NCBI RefSeq assembly: GCF_030269925.1
Contig: NC_085130.1
Span: 4,414,501 to 4,478,500, forward strand
Length of the DNA: 64,000 nt
Origin: Bombyx mori
Lineage: Eukaryota > Arthropoda > Insecta > Lepidoptera > Bombycidae
Reading direction: 5' to 3'
The notes under the pieces were generated by a model, which searched no databases, was not told the DNA's origin, and saw nothing but the letters and a program-made list of their open reading frames with translations. Numbering within the stretch: position 1 is the stretch's first letter; each line of letters starts with the position of its first letter. The position numbers and the translations under genes were made by a program. Shown here one piece after another: positions 12,401 to 27,400 of this stretch.

Positions 12401-15400
12401 CAGACTTTTTTCAGATCTTATCTCTATTTGCGTTGTCGCCATGATATAAAAACTCTGTTACTGGGTCAGAGTGAATCAAAGTTACCTCTTATTCTTCTAA
12501 TTGAACCGCAATGGACTATCTCACAGCCAATCGAGAGTTGACTGGTTAACTGAGACCATTGACATCGTCACTTTCATACATCAGGTCTATTGCATTTTCA
12601 TTTTAAAACTTTACCTTCAATTAAATAAAATTATACTTTTTTATAATATTATCTTTAGTGTTTTGAATATTCTGAATATCTGTTGGTTTACTTTCATTTC
12701 ATATAGGATGTTGATGTAGGGAAAGCTTAATGACCTGTGGCCAGTTGATTGAAGTGTTCACTGGCCGAAATACTCTGGAAAATTATATAATTATAATTTG
12801 ACGCCGAATAAATTACGTTGGAAATTATTCATTTATTTTGTGTATTGCGATAGAAGGGCGTACGATGTCGGATACGACTTATCGTGGATGACTAAGGCGT
12901 TGTTCGAATATTATTAAGTATACACCTACTCTATATACTCTTTGTTTATTGTCAAACTTTTGTTATTGTTTAAAGTCTCGGCGGGATGGATGTAATGTGC
13001 TCTGTGTCAACCCTGTTCCGCCGTCTCAATAGCCCCGACTGGACTCCGGCCCGGTCCGGGGTAGGGCGCCGGTTGTGTGCGGCAGGAGTTTTTAGTGGGG
13101 TTCAACTCCCACGTACCCCACCAGCCGCGCGGGGGGGGGAGGGGGTTTCCGGCGATTTTCTCCTGTGAAAAAAAAAGTTTAAAGCCTATGGTCAAATTGA
13201 TAATAGGTTAATGTTATTGGTCAATAGTGTATATAGTCTTGGCGAAATCTCTATAGAAGTATAATGTAAATAGAAGTATATAATAAATATTATTTGACAA
13301 TAAAACCATAATAATGTTCAAACTTATAATTTAAATTAATTATAGTCGAATTTGTAATGGTACATATAAAGATGTAATAAATGCATTTTTGGACAGAGAG
13401 TGGGTAAAACACAAACCCTGAATGTGACGGTAACCCATCAGACAGCCGGACATTATTGGTGCAGGGGCGTGGTCGAAGGAAGACCAGAAGTGGAAGCACC
13501 AGCCGTTGTTTATATTAAAGGTAAGTCAACTCTTGAACAAGGCTCACCGATTAATATAGCGGAATTAACTTGTGGGATTACTAAAACTATATATGTATAC
13601 ATTTTTTATTGCTTAGATGGGTGGACGAACTCACAGCTCACCTGGTTAAGTGGTTACTGGAGCACATAGACATCTACAACGTTAATGCGCCACCCACTTT
13701 GAGATATGAGTTCTAAGGTCTCAAGTATAGCTACGACGGCTGCCCCACCCTTCAAGCAGAAACGCATTATTGCTTCACGGCAGTAATAGGCAGGGCGGTG
13801 GTACCTACCCGTGAAGACGACTCACAAGAGGTCATACCACCAGTTCTTTATTTGTTCCTCAAAAATAAGGCAATTTTGGATGGCAAGGTTGGATACGTAC
13901 TTATAAGCCATTTAGGTTTCGTTTTTTTAGTGCTTAAGCATTTGGGCTGTAAAAAGTTAGAAATATAAGATGCTACGTGAAATGATGTTGGACATAAGGA
14001 ACATAAAACGGGTATAGTCGTAAGGTTTCTCGGGAAATCCCCAAGGCAATAGGATCCAACAACCAACTCGCCAAGTCCCCAAGTTACAGGCTGTTTGTAA
14101 GGTCATTCAGCTAAAACACGTCAAGGAACGGACGATTTAGTTACAAACTTTGGCGAAGTTACAGAAGCTCAAAGTTTATGGTCCATCCAAGTGGAGTGAA
14201 ATAGGGAATTTACCGATCTAGATAATTTATAGAATTTCATACTGTGCGTTAATACAAAATATTCCAAATTATGTTTCAAATTTTCATATGAAAACTTTGA
14301 GTACTTGATAACACTGTGTGGGAATGTTTAAAAATTCTAATTTGAATATTAACGGGAGCGGCCTTGTCAAAGTTGAAAAAAAAGAGGTAACTGAACCGAA
14401 GCTCATCAGTCACATGTTTGTCTTTAACAAACATCCAAAGGCAGCCATTATTGGTTTGAAAGATTAAGTCTCGTAGTATTTGAGAAAATCAATCAAATTT
14501 TTTTTTGGACATTTGAAACAAATAAAATCTTTAATAACAATGCTCTTTCGATATTCAAATTGAAATTGGGAATATTTTTGGAAAAGAATACTGTTAAATT
14601 CATCATCATCATCATCATTATCCCAGCATGTCCACTGTCCACTGCTGAACATAGCCCTCTCCAAGTATGGAGGTATTTAGCCTACTGTACCACGCTGGCT
14701 AGACCGGTTGGTACAGGGTTTAATTTCGAGTTTTCCTTCTCTTACACTGATGTCTTATGCATATTCCCTCAGTCGGTTTTTACGACTCCCTGGGATAGTA
14801 TAGGGGTGGTGACACATTGTATTCTTACTTCGTCACCACACGCCGAGTTGCTGTTACATCACGCTGTTGCATTAAAGCTTTTATATTACTTGTTTTGTAT
14901 TAATAAAACGTTAAAGATAGAATTTCAACATAAAATAGTTGTTGTTGGAGATATTTTATTTTTTATTGTTTATATATATTATTTTATTTATTGGTGTTAT
15001 GTTGTTACTGGAGCCCATAGATATCTACAATGTAAAATGCGGCATCCACATTGAGATATAAGTTCTAAGGTCTCAGGGTAGTTACAACGGCTGGGGGGGC
15101 CTTCAAACCGAAAAGCATTACTGCTTCACGACAGAAATAGGCCAGTAATTACGCAAATTATAATTTTTACGGGTTTGATTTTTATTACACGATTTTATTC
15201 CTTCCACCGTGGAAGTCAATCGTGAACATTAGTCAAGTACGTATTTCATTAGAAAAATTGGTAGCCGCCTGCGGGATTCGAACACGGTTGCATCGCTAGA
15301 TACGAATGCAACGGACGTCTTATCCTTTAGGCCACCATAACTTCATTTTCTTTTAATATCTATTTCATAATATCTAATCTAACCAATATTATATCTTTAA

Positions 15401-18400
15401 TAGGTCCACCGAAGATTATGTCAAATCTAACTCAGTACGGGATCGAAGGAGACACAGTCCGAATCGAATGTATCTCGTTTTCAGTACCAAGACCTGATTT
15501 CGTGATGTGGACTTTTGGAGGCCACGAGATAACCAGTTTCCATAACCAAGTTAGTGCTCATAGCTTTTTATTTATCTAATTGAATTAGGTATTCTGAAGT
15601 TCAGAGGTTATTTATAGTTAGTCAACTATAAAGTGATACTCTATTTAAAATATGAAATAAATAATATGTAATGTTAGCTATTTATTTCATTATTTATTGT
15701 GTTAGTTCTTTTATTTAATTTTAATTTTATATTAGTAGTCATTTGATGTAATTTGATTTTATTATTATTTTTATTTTACATAATACTGATAAATTGTAAT
15801 TTTAATTTTATTATATTTTTTTATTTAAATATTATGCAATTGAATGCGACATTTTATGGGCTAAGGTACCTAAGATTATAAATGCATTTTTCACTTTTTT
15901 TATTTTGACAAAACACTATTATCATATATTTTTTTACTTAAAAAGAACCAAATGTGTATTAATTTTTTTGCGATGAACATATCTTCACTATTATCTTTAC
16001 GAAATTAAGGTTAATAAGCACCAACAAAGTAAGATGTTGTTGTTGTTTGTGTTGTAGTCTTAGGGCACCGCGGTACATAGACCCTCATAAGTTGTCTCCA
16101 TTTGACCCGGTCTTGCGCTTGCTTTTTAACATCGCTCCAGATCATGCCGGAAGTCAAGGTATTAGTAAATTTAACGGTAGGCAGCGGCTTGGCTCTACTC
16201 CTGGCATTGCTGAAGTCCATGGGCGACGGTAACCACTCACCATCAGGTAGATCGTATACTCGTCTGCCTACAAGGGTAATAAAAAAAGTAAGGTATAATA
16301 ACAAAAAATATAGGTAGACGGTTGTTGATATCTCAAAGGAAAGGCGGAAATATAACGCCGCTTCCAGGTCCTACAAGAAGGTTATTGCCAAGGCGAAGTC
16401 GGAGCACGTTGCTAGAGTTGGCGAGCGGCTAAATAGCTATCCCTCTGGGAGCCGTGCTTTTTGGTCGCTCGCCAAAGCTGCAGAAGGAAACTTTTGCAGG
16501 TCTAGTCTCCCACCACTGCGCAAGTCCGATGACAGTTTGGCCCATAGTGCGAAAGAGAAGGCTGACCTTCTGGTCAAACTCTTTGCCTCGAACTCGACTG
16601 TGGACGACGGGGGTGCTACACCACCGAACATCCCCCGGTGTGATAGCTCCCTGCCTGAGATCTGCTTCACGCAGTGTGCAGTCAGGCGGGAGCTCCGACT
16701 CCTGGACGTCCATAAGTCGAGTGGGCCAGACGGCATCCCCGCAGTGGTTTTGAAAACGTGCGCCCCTGAGCTGACGCCTGCGCTAACGCGTTTGTATCGC
16801 CTCTCTTATTGCACTAATAGGGTTCCGTCTTCATGGAAGACCGCCCACGTCCACCATATCCCCAAGAAGGGTGACCGGTCGGACCCATCGAGTTATAGGC
16901 CTATCGCGATAACTTCCTTGCTTTCCAAGGTGATGGAGCGAATAATAAATATACAACTCCTGAAGTATCTGGAGGATCGCCAGCTGATCAGTGACCGACA
17001 GTACGGTTTCCGTCACGGTCGCTCAGCTGGCGATCTTCTTGTATACCTTACTCACAGGTGGGCTGAAGCCTTGGAGAGCAAGGGCGAGGCTCTTGCTGTG
17101 AGCCTTGATATCGCGAAGGCCTTCGACAGGGTCTGGCATAGGGCACTTCTATCGAAGTTACCATCTTACGGAATCCCCGAGGGTCTCTGCAAGTGGATCG
17201 CTAGCTTTTTGGATGGGCGGAGCATCACTGTCGTTGTAGACGGTGACTGCTCTGATACCATGACCATTAACGCTGGCGTTCCACAAGGTTCGGTGCTCTC
17301 CCCCACGCTTTTCATCCTGTATATCAATGACATGCTGTCTGTTGATGGCATGCATTGCTATGCGGATGACAGCACGGGGGATGCGCGATATATCGGCCAT
17401 CAGAGTCTCTCTCGGAGCGTGGTGCAAGAGAGACGATCAAAACTTGTGTCTGAAGTGGAGAACTCTCTGGGGCGAGTCTCCGAATGGGGTGAATTGAACT
17501 TGGTTCAATTCAACCCGACAAAGACACAAGTTTGCGCGTTCACTGCGAAGAAGGACCCCTTTGTCATGGCGCCGCAATTCCAAGGAGTATCCCTGCAAGC
17601 TTCCGAGAGTATCGGGATACTTGGGGTCGACATTTCGAGCGATGTCCAATTTCGGAGTCATTTGGAAGGCAAAGCCAAGTTGGCGTCCAAAATGCTGGGA
17701 GTCCTCAACAGAGCGAAGCGGTACTTCACGCCTGGACAAAGACTTTTGCTCTATAAAGCACAAGTCCGGCCTCGCGTGGAGTACTGCTCCCATCTCTGGG
17801 CCGGGGCTCCCAAATACCAGCTTCTTCCATTTGACTCCATACAGAAGAGAGCCGTTCGGATTGTCGATAATCCCATTCTCACGGATCGCTTGGAGCCTCT
17901 GGGTCTGCGGAGGGACTTCGGGTCCCTCTGTATTTTGTACCGCATGTTCCATGGGGAGTGCTCGGAGGAATTGTTCGAGATGATACCAACGTCTCGTTTT
18001 TACCATCGCACCGCCCGCCACCGGAGTAGAGTTCATCCATACTACCTGGAGCCACTGCGGTCATCCACAGTGCGTTTCCAGAGGTCTTTTTTGCCACGTA
18101 CCATCCGGCTATGGAATGAGCTCCCCTCCACGGTGTTTCCCGAACGCTATGACATGTCCTTCTTCAAACGAGGCTTGTGGAGAGTATTAAGCAGTAGGCA
18201 GCGGCTTGGCTCTGCTCCTGGCATTGCTGAAGTCCATGGGCGACGGTAACCACTTACCATCAGGTGGGCCGTACGCTCGTCTGCCTACAAAGGCAATAAA
18301 AAAAAAAAAAAAAAAAAAAACCGTATCAAAAATCGTTCAAAGATGCGGCAATGCTCATGAATTTTACTAAACCTTTTACAAAACAAAGAGCAGTTTTTAT

Positions 18401-21400
18401 TTTTCAAAACTTTCGTATAAGAAGAGTTCCGTAAAGTCTTTCTACATTCGAAAGAAATGAAATGAAAATGCAGAATCTTTATTAAAGTCGAATACAAATG
18501 TGTATTTTGCGCTTATCTCGGAAGGGAGTTCCAGTAAAACTTAGTCAGTTTGGTTTGTCGTTAGCTTAGTTGCTGTACGAGATACATATATTTTAAAAAG
18601 TGCTTAATAGAGCAGATAATTCTCGAGCGGCTTTCGATAATGGACGATGTGTAGCTGTTCTTTTAAACTGTATTTCACATGGCTTTAAAGCTTACACCAA
18701 TGAAAAATTCAGAGCTCCAAGTAACTATTATAAGGTTTTAAGTAATTTAATAAAATACAAATTGCAGATTTATTATGGTACAATTTTGCAGAAGATTAGA
18801 GTTATTATTGTCTCGTCTTGAATACTTTTACGGCACCCAAAAGATAGAGTGCCGATATTATAGATTAGCAAGTGATGTCTCCGGTAACAAGCCCAAAATG
18901 GGTCGTAAGTTCGCCCGTTGAATAAGGTCGGAAATATTCGTGATAATACAATTATTAAGGTTATACGTGCAACTGTAACAAGACTTGACAATCTGTGTGT
19001 GTCAATTATAAGCGTCGTCGCCAAGTGAACTTTTCCACATGTAACAAATTTAGTGATGTGAAAGATATTTTCTCAAGATTCAATTATTTTTATTGCTTAG
19101 ATGGCTGGACAAAACTTACGGCCCACCTTGTTTTAAGTTTTTGCCGGAGCCCATAGATATTAATAGGGTAAATGCCACCATCAACTTTTTTTTTATTGCT
19201 TATGTGCGTGGACGAGGTCACAGCCTTCCTGGTGTTAAGTGGTTACTGGAGCCCATAGACATCTACAACGCAAATGCGCCACCCACCTTGAGACATAAGT
19301 TATAAGGTCTCAGGTATAGCTACAACGGCTGCCCCACCCTTCAAACCGAAACGCATTACTGCTTCACGGCAGAAATAGGCAGGGTGGTGGTGGTACCTAC
19401 CCGTGCGGACTCACAAGAGGTCCTCCCACCAGTGAAGTTCAGTGGAGTTCAGAGAGATAAGGGGAGCTAAGCCAGATATTGAATATTCAGTCAAAGAGCA
19501 AACTACCACCAGTAAACCACTTTGAGACATGAGTTGAGACAAGACTTAGGTCTTAGTTTTTACATTATATCGTCTGCCCCACCCTCTCAAACCGAAACAC
19601 ATTCTGCTTCACGGTAGAAATAAGTAGAGTGGTGGTTCCACGTTACTAAATTACAGCCAACAATTCCAGTCTGTAATATGGTTGTGCCCGTGTGACCAGA
19701 TAAAAAAACCATCAGGTGGGCAGTATGCTCGTCTGCCTACATGGGCAATAAAAAAAAAAGAATGCCGCCTTGACAAACCAAATCGAAAACTTAATTCCGT
19801 TATGAAACCTAGTTTTCTTTAGTCAATATAAATTCGGCTGATCCAACAGGGCAGTTTTAGCACTTCCAGTTACTAAATAAATTGCTAGCAAATATTGTAC
19901 CGATTATAGGAAAGATCGAGAAAGGTGGTGAGTGTCCTATTAATACAAATATTGAATATCATTATACTTTAACAGGAATACGCTTTTCTAGAAGAGTCTT
20001 TAGCGGACAAGATGACGAAGTCCACTTTGATTATCCGCAAGAGCGAATCGGAGCATTTTGGCCCCTACAATTGTACGGTTATAAACTCCTATGGGACGGA
20101 TAGCGCCGAAATTCATTTAATAGCTGAAAGTAAGTATCTGGCACATTCGTAAATCAGAAAACTCATCTCGATTCCACAACTATGGCGGTTTATGTTTCAT
20201 GTAGGTATTAAATATGTGCAAACAGTTTATTGTTTACCGCGAATAATTGAGGTTCATTTTGATTGGTCGTACACATAATGATACAGTTGACAGTGTAATG
20301 TTTATGACATAGCTATTTAGCTATCTTTAATTGGACTCCAAATAAGAGATTCTATTATCATTTTTATTAATGATAATGGACTGATTAAAGATGATACGCA
20401 ATAGAATTCCCGTGATGCGTGTGAGGTTTTAAAATAAGCGATAATTAAAAAAAAAAATAACAGCTGCCCTATACTCAAAGCCTTTTAAAATAATGATTTC
20501 CTTGAAATCTTGATTCATCTATTATTAAAAACCCAACCCTTTTTCGTGGTATATATATTTTTTATACAAATTCCATCTTTTCAGAAACATTCCCAATGCT
20601 GATATCGTTAATAGGAGGTTCGTCGGCTATAATATTTATCCTCATTATAATGTTTGTAATAATGTTATTCCATAATAAAACTAAAAAGGCTGATGTAAAA
20701 AAACCACATATAACCGATATAGAGAAGAACTGTGGAAGCTATAAAGAGAGCGATCGGCATTCGAACATAAGTGATCTCAAATTGGAATTGAGACAAATCG
20801 AAGGGAACTGTGATATGGTAAGATTTAATATGTGTTTTATATGGATTTTATGAAGATTACCATAGCATTAGGGGTATCTAATTTTAGCCAAAAAATACAC
20901 GAATTCGAATTTGGCAAGCAAAGTAGGTACTGCTTTTGACTTTTCGGGGTGAAATGTAGATTTTATCGAACAAAGATTTAGAAACTTATCGTAGTATAGA
21001 TCGCATATCACTATACAGTATAAAACAAAATCGCTTTCTGTATCCCTATATCTGTCTGTCCCCCGTGTATGCTTATATCTTTAAAACTACGCAACGGAAT
21101 TTGTCGCGTTTTTTTTTTTTTATAGATAGAGTGATTGAAGAGGAAGGTTTATATATATATAATAACATCCATTAAATAGTAGAGAAATTAATAATAAATT
21201 ACTAGTGTATAAATAAACGAATAATCCAATAGAATCAAGTATAATTTGATCATGTCAGAATTCTAAGGTTTATATTATAGGTTTGAGGCCTATATTTGTG
21301 AGGTTTCAAAGTTTGTAAATTAAAGTCCCATAATGTAATTTCTCTCCGGAAATCTATTTGTACCGGGTTGGTTTATAGATGGAGTTTGGTGAAAGCCTAT

Positions 21401-24400
21401 CCATTTCTTTTTAAATAATTTTAAGGTAATTAAATTATGATAATTAAATGGTTATTAATTCTTATTAATTGTTAGTTAATTAATTGATAATTTATTAATT
21501 AGTTGGTATAATTGATTTAAATAATTAAAGTCTAGTTTTTATGATCGCCAACAATTTATTACCACTTATTACCAATTTTATTCAAAACGGTAACATTAAA
21601 GCTTGTCAATGGTTGTAAGCATTTAAAGAAAGAAAGAAATTATGTTACTCTAATCTAATCTGATCTGATCTGATTTAATCTGATCTAACTATTTTGTTTT
21701 TGCCTATTTATTTAAATATAAGCGAGTCTGGTTGAAACAAATTTTCATTCGAAAGATTTCAATTTTTTTGGCAATCACTCCTTTTTTTTTATCAATAACG
21801 CTAATAGAATCTTCAACGTGATTATAAATTACATTACTCATCTCATCTGTAATGTTCTTAGTCAACTCAAACCCCTCGACACAGCTAAGCACAGTTTCCA
21901 CGGGTTTTCCTAATATTAGCCCGCGTTTTCTAGGACCACTCAAACACCGAAGCAGATCTACATCCTACATTACATATAACAACGAACCTTGGATTGCCAC
22001 TAGCTGGGCCGGTTCCCCTACCGGAGACCGGCTTTGACGACGAGCTTATGAAGTACCAGAGATACAGCGGAGACTTCAATCAGCAAGTGAACAGTTTGCA
22101 TTTTAAGGTAAAATCGAACAGGCGGCTATCACGGAACACGAGATGTTTGTTTTTTTTTTTCCTACCTGTGCTGATAATCCTGAGAGGCTATTTCAGCTTC
22201 GCCCTAACGTTTGGTAGGTAAGCTCACGGGGCTCAACCCGGAGAGTTGCAAACACTGACCCTAGCAAGAGCAGTGCTTCGCAGAATCTACCACCGGATCG
22301 GAAACGCGACCCACGGAGAAGATCCGGCGAGAAACTCAGTGGGCTGATGTTTGGTAAAGATCTGAGTCGCGCTGTTGACATTATTTTAGATATGTATACA
22401 AGTTCCGTAAGACATTCCGACCGTCAGTCTACCGAACACTTTCACAGGCTCGTTGGAAGATCTTCCCTTTGTTGTACTTCCAAACTACGCCTGAGTAATG
22501 ACGCTACATTTGTTGGACATGCTGTAGGCCCAAACGTACCCACTGACAACAAACTGAATTTATTTTTTCTTTATACATCCTTAAAATATCAAATATTTTC
22601 AAATTATTTTACCAGCGGAATCTTTGAACGTAATTTACACCGAATTAAAAAAATCCGATTAATTTTAAAATTTGTACACGCATGTAGAACAGATCACAAT
22701 ACAATCATTATATAATTTCGCTCTAAGACCAGTATCAGTGGCATAAAAAAAATCAATTGTTACCTTGGTTTACTTTTTATACTTTTTTATATCATTAAAC
22801 TATGTACATATACTTAAAATATGTATTTAAAAGAATCTATCTATGTATATGTATGTTCACCTAATTCATTCATTCCTTACCTAGTTAACTTTTTGAATCG
22901 TCTTATGGCTTGTATGGTTGACTATAAAATAGCATTTTATTGCGAGCGAAGCCGCGGGCGCATCTATTATTCAATAAAAATAATCTTACAATGAGTCACA
23001 GATAAGTGCCCATCATCATAACAGCTGGATAAGTACGAAATTGTCAAAATAGTTTGACACTACAGGAAAGTTTCCCGGAATCACCTACCTAAGCGCAAAC
23101 CGTTATCATATCGATTATTTGTTAGTCTTATAACACGGAGAACTATTTCCAAGTATCACAGTAAATATTTCCCAAAGTTTCTTTTGTAACAAAGAAACCT
23201 TATACGCGGAGTCAGCTTTCGCAATAAAAAGCCGAAGAATATACCGAGCAAATCGTTATTGAACAAAGGTTTTCTACGGAAGTCTGGTATAATTTTGAAA
23301 TTCATTTTAAAGCGATAGAACTGCATTGTTGTGGATATTACGATTAGCGGTAATGTAATGTGATCGGTGTGAGAATTTATACGTGGGATCTTTGTACGGT
23401 TCTGATTAGGTTAGGAGAATTAAATTTTTTTTTCTTGCCTTTGTAGGCAGACGGGCATACGGCCCACCTGATGGTGAGTAGTTACCGTCGCCCATGGACT
23501 TCAGCAATGCCAGGGGCAGAGCCAAGTTGCTGCCTACCACTTAATACTCTCCACAAGCCTCGTTTGAAGAAGGACATGTCATAGCGCTCGGGAAACACCG
23601 TGGAGGGGAGCTCGTTCCATAGCCGGATGGTACGTGGCAAAAAAGATCTCTGGAAACGCACTGTGGATGACCGCAGTGGCTCCAGGTGGTATGAATGAAC
23701 TTTACTCCCGTGGCGGGCGGTGCGATGGTAAAAACGAGATCATCTCGAACAATTCCTCCGAGCACAATTCCTCAGAGACCGGATTCTAATCCCAAGTGGT
23801 GATCGGACGTCGGGTGAGAGAGTGCATGGGAAGTCGTTTGGTGCAATAGGGCCTTAAAGATATCCTTGGGATCTAAAGATATCCTAAAATATACCCTAAA
23901 GATATCATGCAGACCGTAAATTCCATATACTCCGCTTGCCTCCAGGCGCGAAATCCTTGTCGGAGGTTCGATCCCCTGCCAAAAAAGAAGAGTTAGTTAA
24001 GAAAAGCCGTCTATCCATATGCTTTTTGCTGTGGAAGATGTATCTACAATCCCCTGATGCTGTGCTATCCTTGACCGAGATTGCTAAAGTAAGCACTTAA
24101 TAAATTCACTCAATCTCTTCTCCCAGTCGCACCCTCAAAGCAACGGCTACGTTCCCTACGTGGATTACTCAAGGGACTACGCCCCGCCAGTGCCATCGGA
24201 ATCGCTGTCCAGTTCGCTGACCAGAAGCACTGACGGGTCTTCGTACCCTGGTCATTATGGGTCCTTAAGGCGGCAAGCTAGCTGTGGAAGACTGGGTGGT
24301 CTCGTCGGACCTGATGGTATGTACTACAGAAGAACTAAATTAATATTTTTTTTTAAAGATCTTCGAAAATTGAATACAATCTCCAAATACAATGGTAGCT

Positions 24401-27400
24401 TGCAAGTGCAAATTGCAAGTGAATAAAAAAAGGTTTACCTTAGAACCGTTTCCAAAAATACTCGCAGTTTTGGGTAGGCAGCGGCTTGTCTGTGCTCCTA
24501 GCATTGTTGATGTCCATGGCTTCATATCATCGTGCGCCGTATTATAGTTTGCCTACAAAGAAAAATATCATAAATCTATCGAAAATTCATCAGGCATGTT
24601 TTTAGGTGTCAATTAACACCATATATCATTAGAAGAAAATACTTCCGTCTATCCTTATCTCTTCTGAAATTTTATAACATAATAATTCGTAAATGATTAG
24701 GTCAAATCAAATCAAATCAAATCAAAAAAAAATATTTAACATAAATGAAAGTACAAATTTGTTGAACGTCAAAAAGAACTACCGCCAATTCACAAAAAAC
24801 TAGCCTCCGTCCTGAGAAGAACTGGCAAGAAACTCAGCGGGCATTTTTATTTTTTTATTTTTATATTAGAATATTTTTGAAATATTCATTTTTACAACGA
24901 GTATTATAACGTAATAATTATTGTAATATTGGAATGCCCGGAGATAGCAACTCATTCCCACTTTGTGCAATCTTCTAGTCAAAGCTTAGTGAATGATGAC
25001 GTGTAAGTTCGTCAATTTTACCTGGAGTCGTTTAATTCCAGTACATTGGCCTTCTAACAGCCATTTCTCTCGCGCGATAAACCTTCGAATGAACTCCCCT
25101 TTACGATGTTTCTTCAGTTTTAAAGGAACTTTTTGGTTCATTTTGCCTTTATTTATGCCGTCACCAATAATAATTAAACTTGGATCTAGAAGTTTTACAC
25201 AAAATATTGGAACAAAGTTCCTTATGGGACGATGCGGAGGGGTACCCTAACCGGGAAAAAACGTCCGTAACGTAAGATTTTTATTAGTAATGCACACAGT
25301 GTACGACTTAACTTTGTAATAACGTACAAATTAGTAATGCACACACACAGTGTACGACTTAATTTTGTAATAACGCACAAAAAAGAACATATTTTTTTAT
25401 CATTCATTACCCACGATCTCAGAGCGTTCGTTTGCGCAATACACTAACTCTTATGCAAACAACCGTGAATGAAGTGTACCACGATAAGTTCGCACGTTAC
25501 CGAATGACCGTGGGTTATTGCGAAACCTCCAGTTTTATTTTCTTTATAGAATAGAATAGAACTTAAAATTAATATTTTTATAATAAGGAACTTCGTTCTT
25601 ATCCGGTGTCCCACGACACCCACCCACCACATATCTTTTTTTAACGGTTTCATGTTTTGATTGGGCGGGATGGACAGACGGGCTTATGACCCATTTTATA
25701 GCCCAGCTTGAGACATGAGGTCGGCGCTTCAATTGTATAACGGCTTTCCGATTCATGAAACTAGAAACTCGATCGTGTGGCCGGAAACTTGAGGAGGAAT
25801 TTACAATTTCGGTAGGCAGCGGCTCGGCTCTGCCCTGGCATTGCTGAAGTCCATGGGTGACGGTAATCACTCACTATCAGGTGGGCCGTGTGCTCGTCTG
25901 CCTACAAGTCCAATAAAAAAATAATCTTATACGGCAAAAAGCTGAGCAAATTAATGTACAACAATTCCGGTATAAATTCATCCTATTAAGGCGATTATCG
26001 AATTCATAAAAATAAATAATATTTTACAGGCTTTTCTGGTCAATCAGTCCTTTTTATTAGTTGTGAAGGAAAATCTATCATATTATCTTTCGTAGTTCAC
26101 ATATGTCTCACACTCAAAAGTTTTATTTTTATTGAAACAGTGATACCGTTCACGAATCCCGGAGTCGTCCTGTCAGGCCTTGACGTGAGGTACTCTGCTG
26201 CATATGGAAATCCTTATCTAAGAAGTGGCGGATCTTCGCGTAAGTACATTAATCTTAAATCAATGTGAAATAAGCGTGTAAATATTCCGTATATATACTG
26301 GTGGTAGGACCTCTTGTGAGTCCGCACGGGTAGGTACCACTGCCCTACCTATTTCTGCCGTGAAGCAGTAATGCGTTTCGGTTTGAAGGCCAGGGCAACG
26401 GTTGTAACTATACATGAGACCTTAGAACTTATATCTCAAGGTGGGTGGCGCATTTACGTTGTAGATGTCTATGGGCTCCAGTAACCACTTAACACCAGGT
26501 GGGCTGTGAGCTCGTTCACCCATCTAAGCAATAAAAAAAATGCATGAGGAGACCCTTTGAGAGGATCCCGTCATTTGTTTTTACCAATATTCCGCCACCA
26601 TCGGAGCCAAGTTCCCCCATATAACTTGGAACTATGCAACTGAGACTTTAACCGCTATTTCTCATTGTGGAAGGCATTCACGTTAACTCCAGTAACCACT
26701 TAGTGGGATTATATAGATCGCAGACTTAATTACCGATCTATCTAACAATAAATAAATACAAGACACTCTATTAAGTTTGCGAACATACCGAATTAGGTAT
26801 GTATAAGACAAAACGAAAATTTATTGCAAAATTTTCAACACGAACCCATAAATATGAGGTTTAAAAATAACAGGGTGGAAAACGGTAATAATTTTACGGT
26901 TGTATGTACGGATGGGTATTGGCAGTAGCTACAGCTTGTAGGAACCAGAATAGCAACCTGTATCTATTGTTGAGCCAGATTATCTTCTAAGTCGCCCCAA
27001 CCTGAATTTTGGTCTCATACGGTCAATGTAGTTCATCATCATCATAGTCGGTTGCTCTTGGCAGAGCAGTCGTGGTCATGTAGAATTCTTGTTTATTAAA
27101 GCCTTGACAGATGCTTTCTTCGATATTTTGGACACGTATCGCGATGGCCAGCGGAGTCTATCGAGAAACTTGTTGTTCAGGGTAGGGTAAATGTTAAGAG
27201 ATCTCGTGGACGAATCCCCATGCACTGGACTGATCAGGTGAAAGGCCTTACTGAAACCCCACTTAACGAGTGCGTGCGCCAAGCCTCAGTTCGCAGACTA
27301 TGGAAAACATCTGTCAATGTAGTTAAATTGTATTAAATGGACAACACTGGTCATGTGTGTATTTTTTTAGCATACGGCTCTCAAAGTGCTTCGCTATCGA

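Noticed and set aside
14560..15054. 164-codon open frame
   Set aside because: It runs through a (CAT)n/LINE-tail repeat and into a Bm1 copy; its protein has no family resemblance.
17437..18036. 199-codon frame on the minus strand
   Set aside because: Antisense shadow of the LINE-A reverse transcriptase frame; the RT motifs are on the plus strand.
22347..22715. 122-codon open frame after rst exon
   Set aside because: Starts inside a Jockey-tail target duplication, no domain recognised, no splice borders fitting rst.
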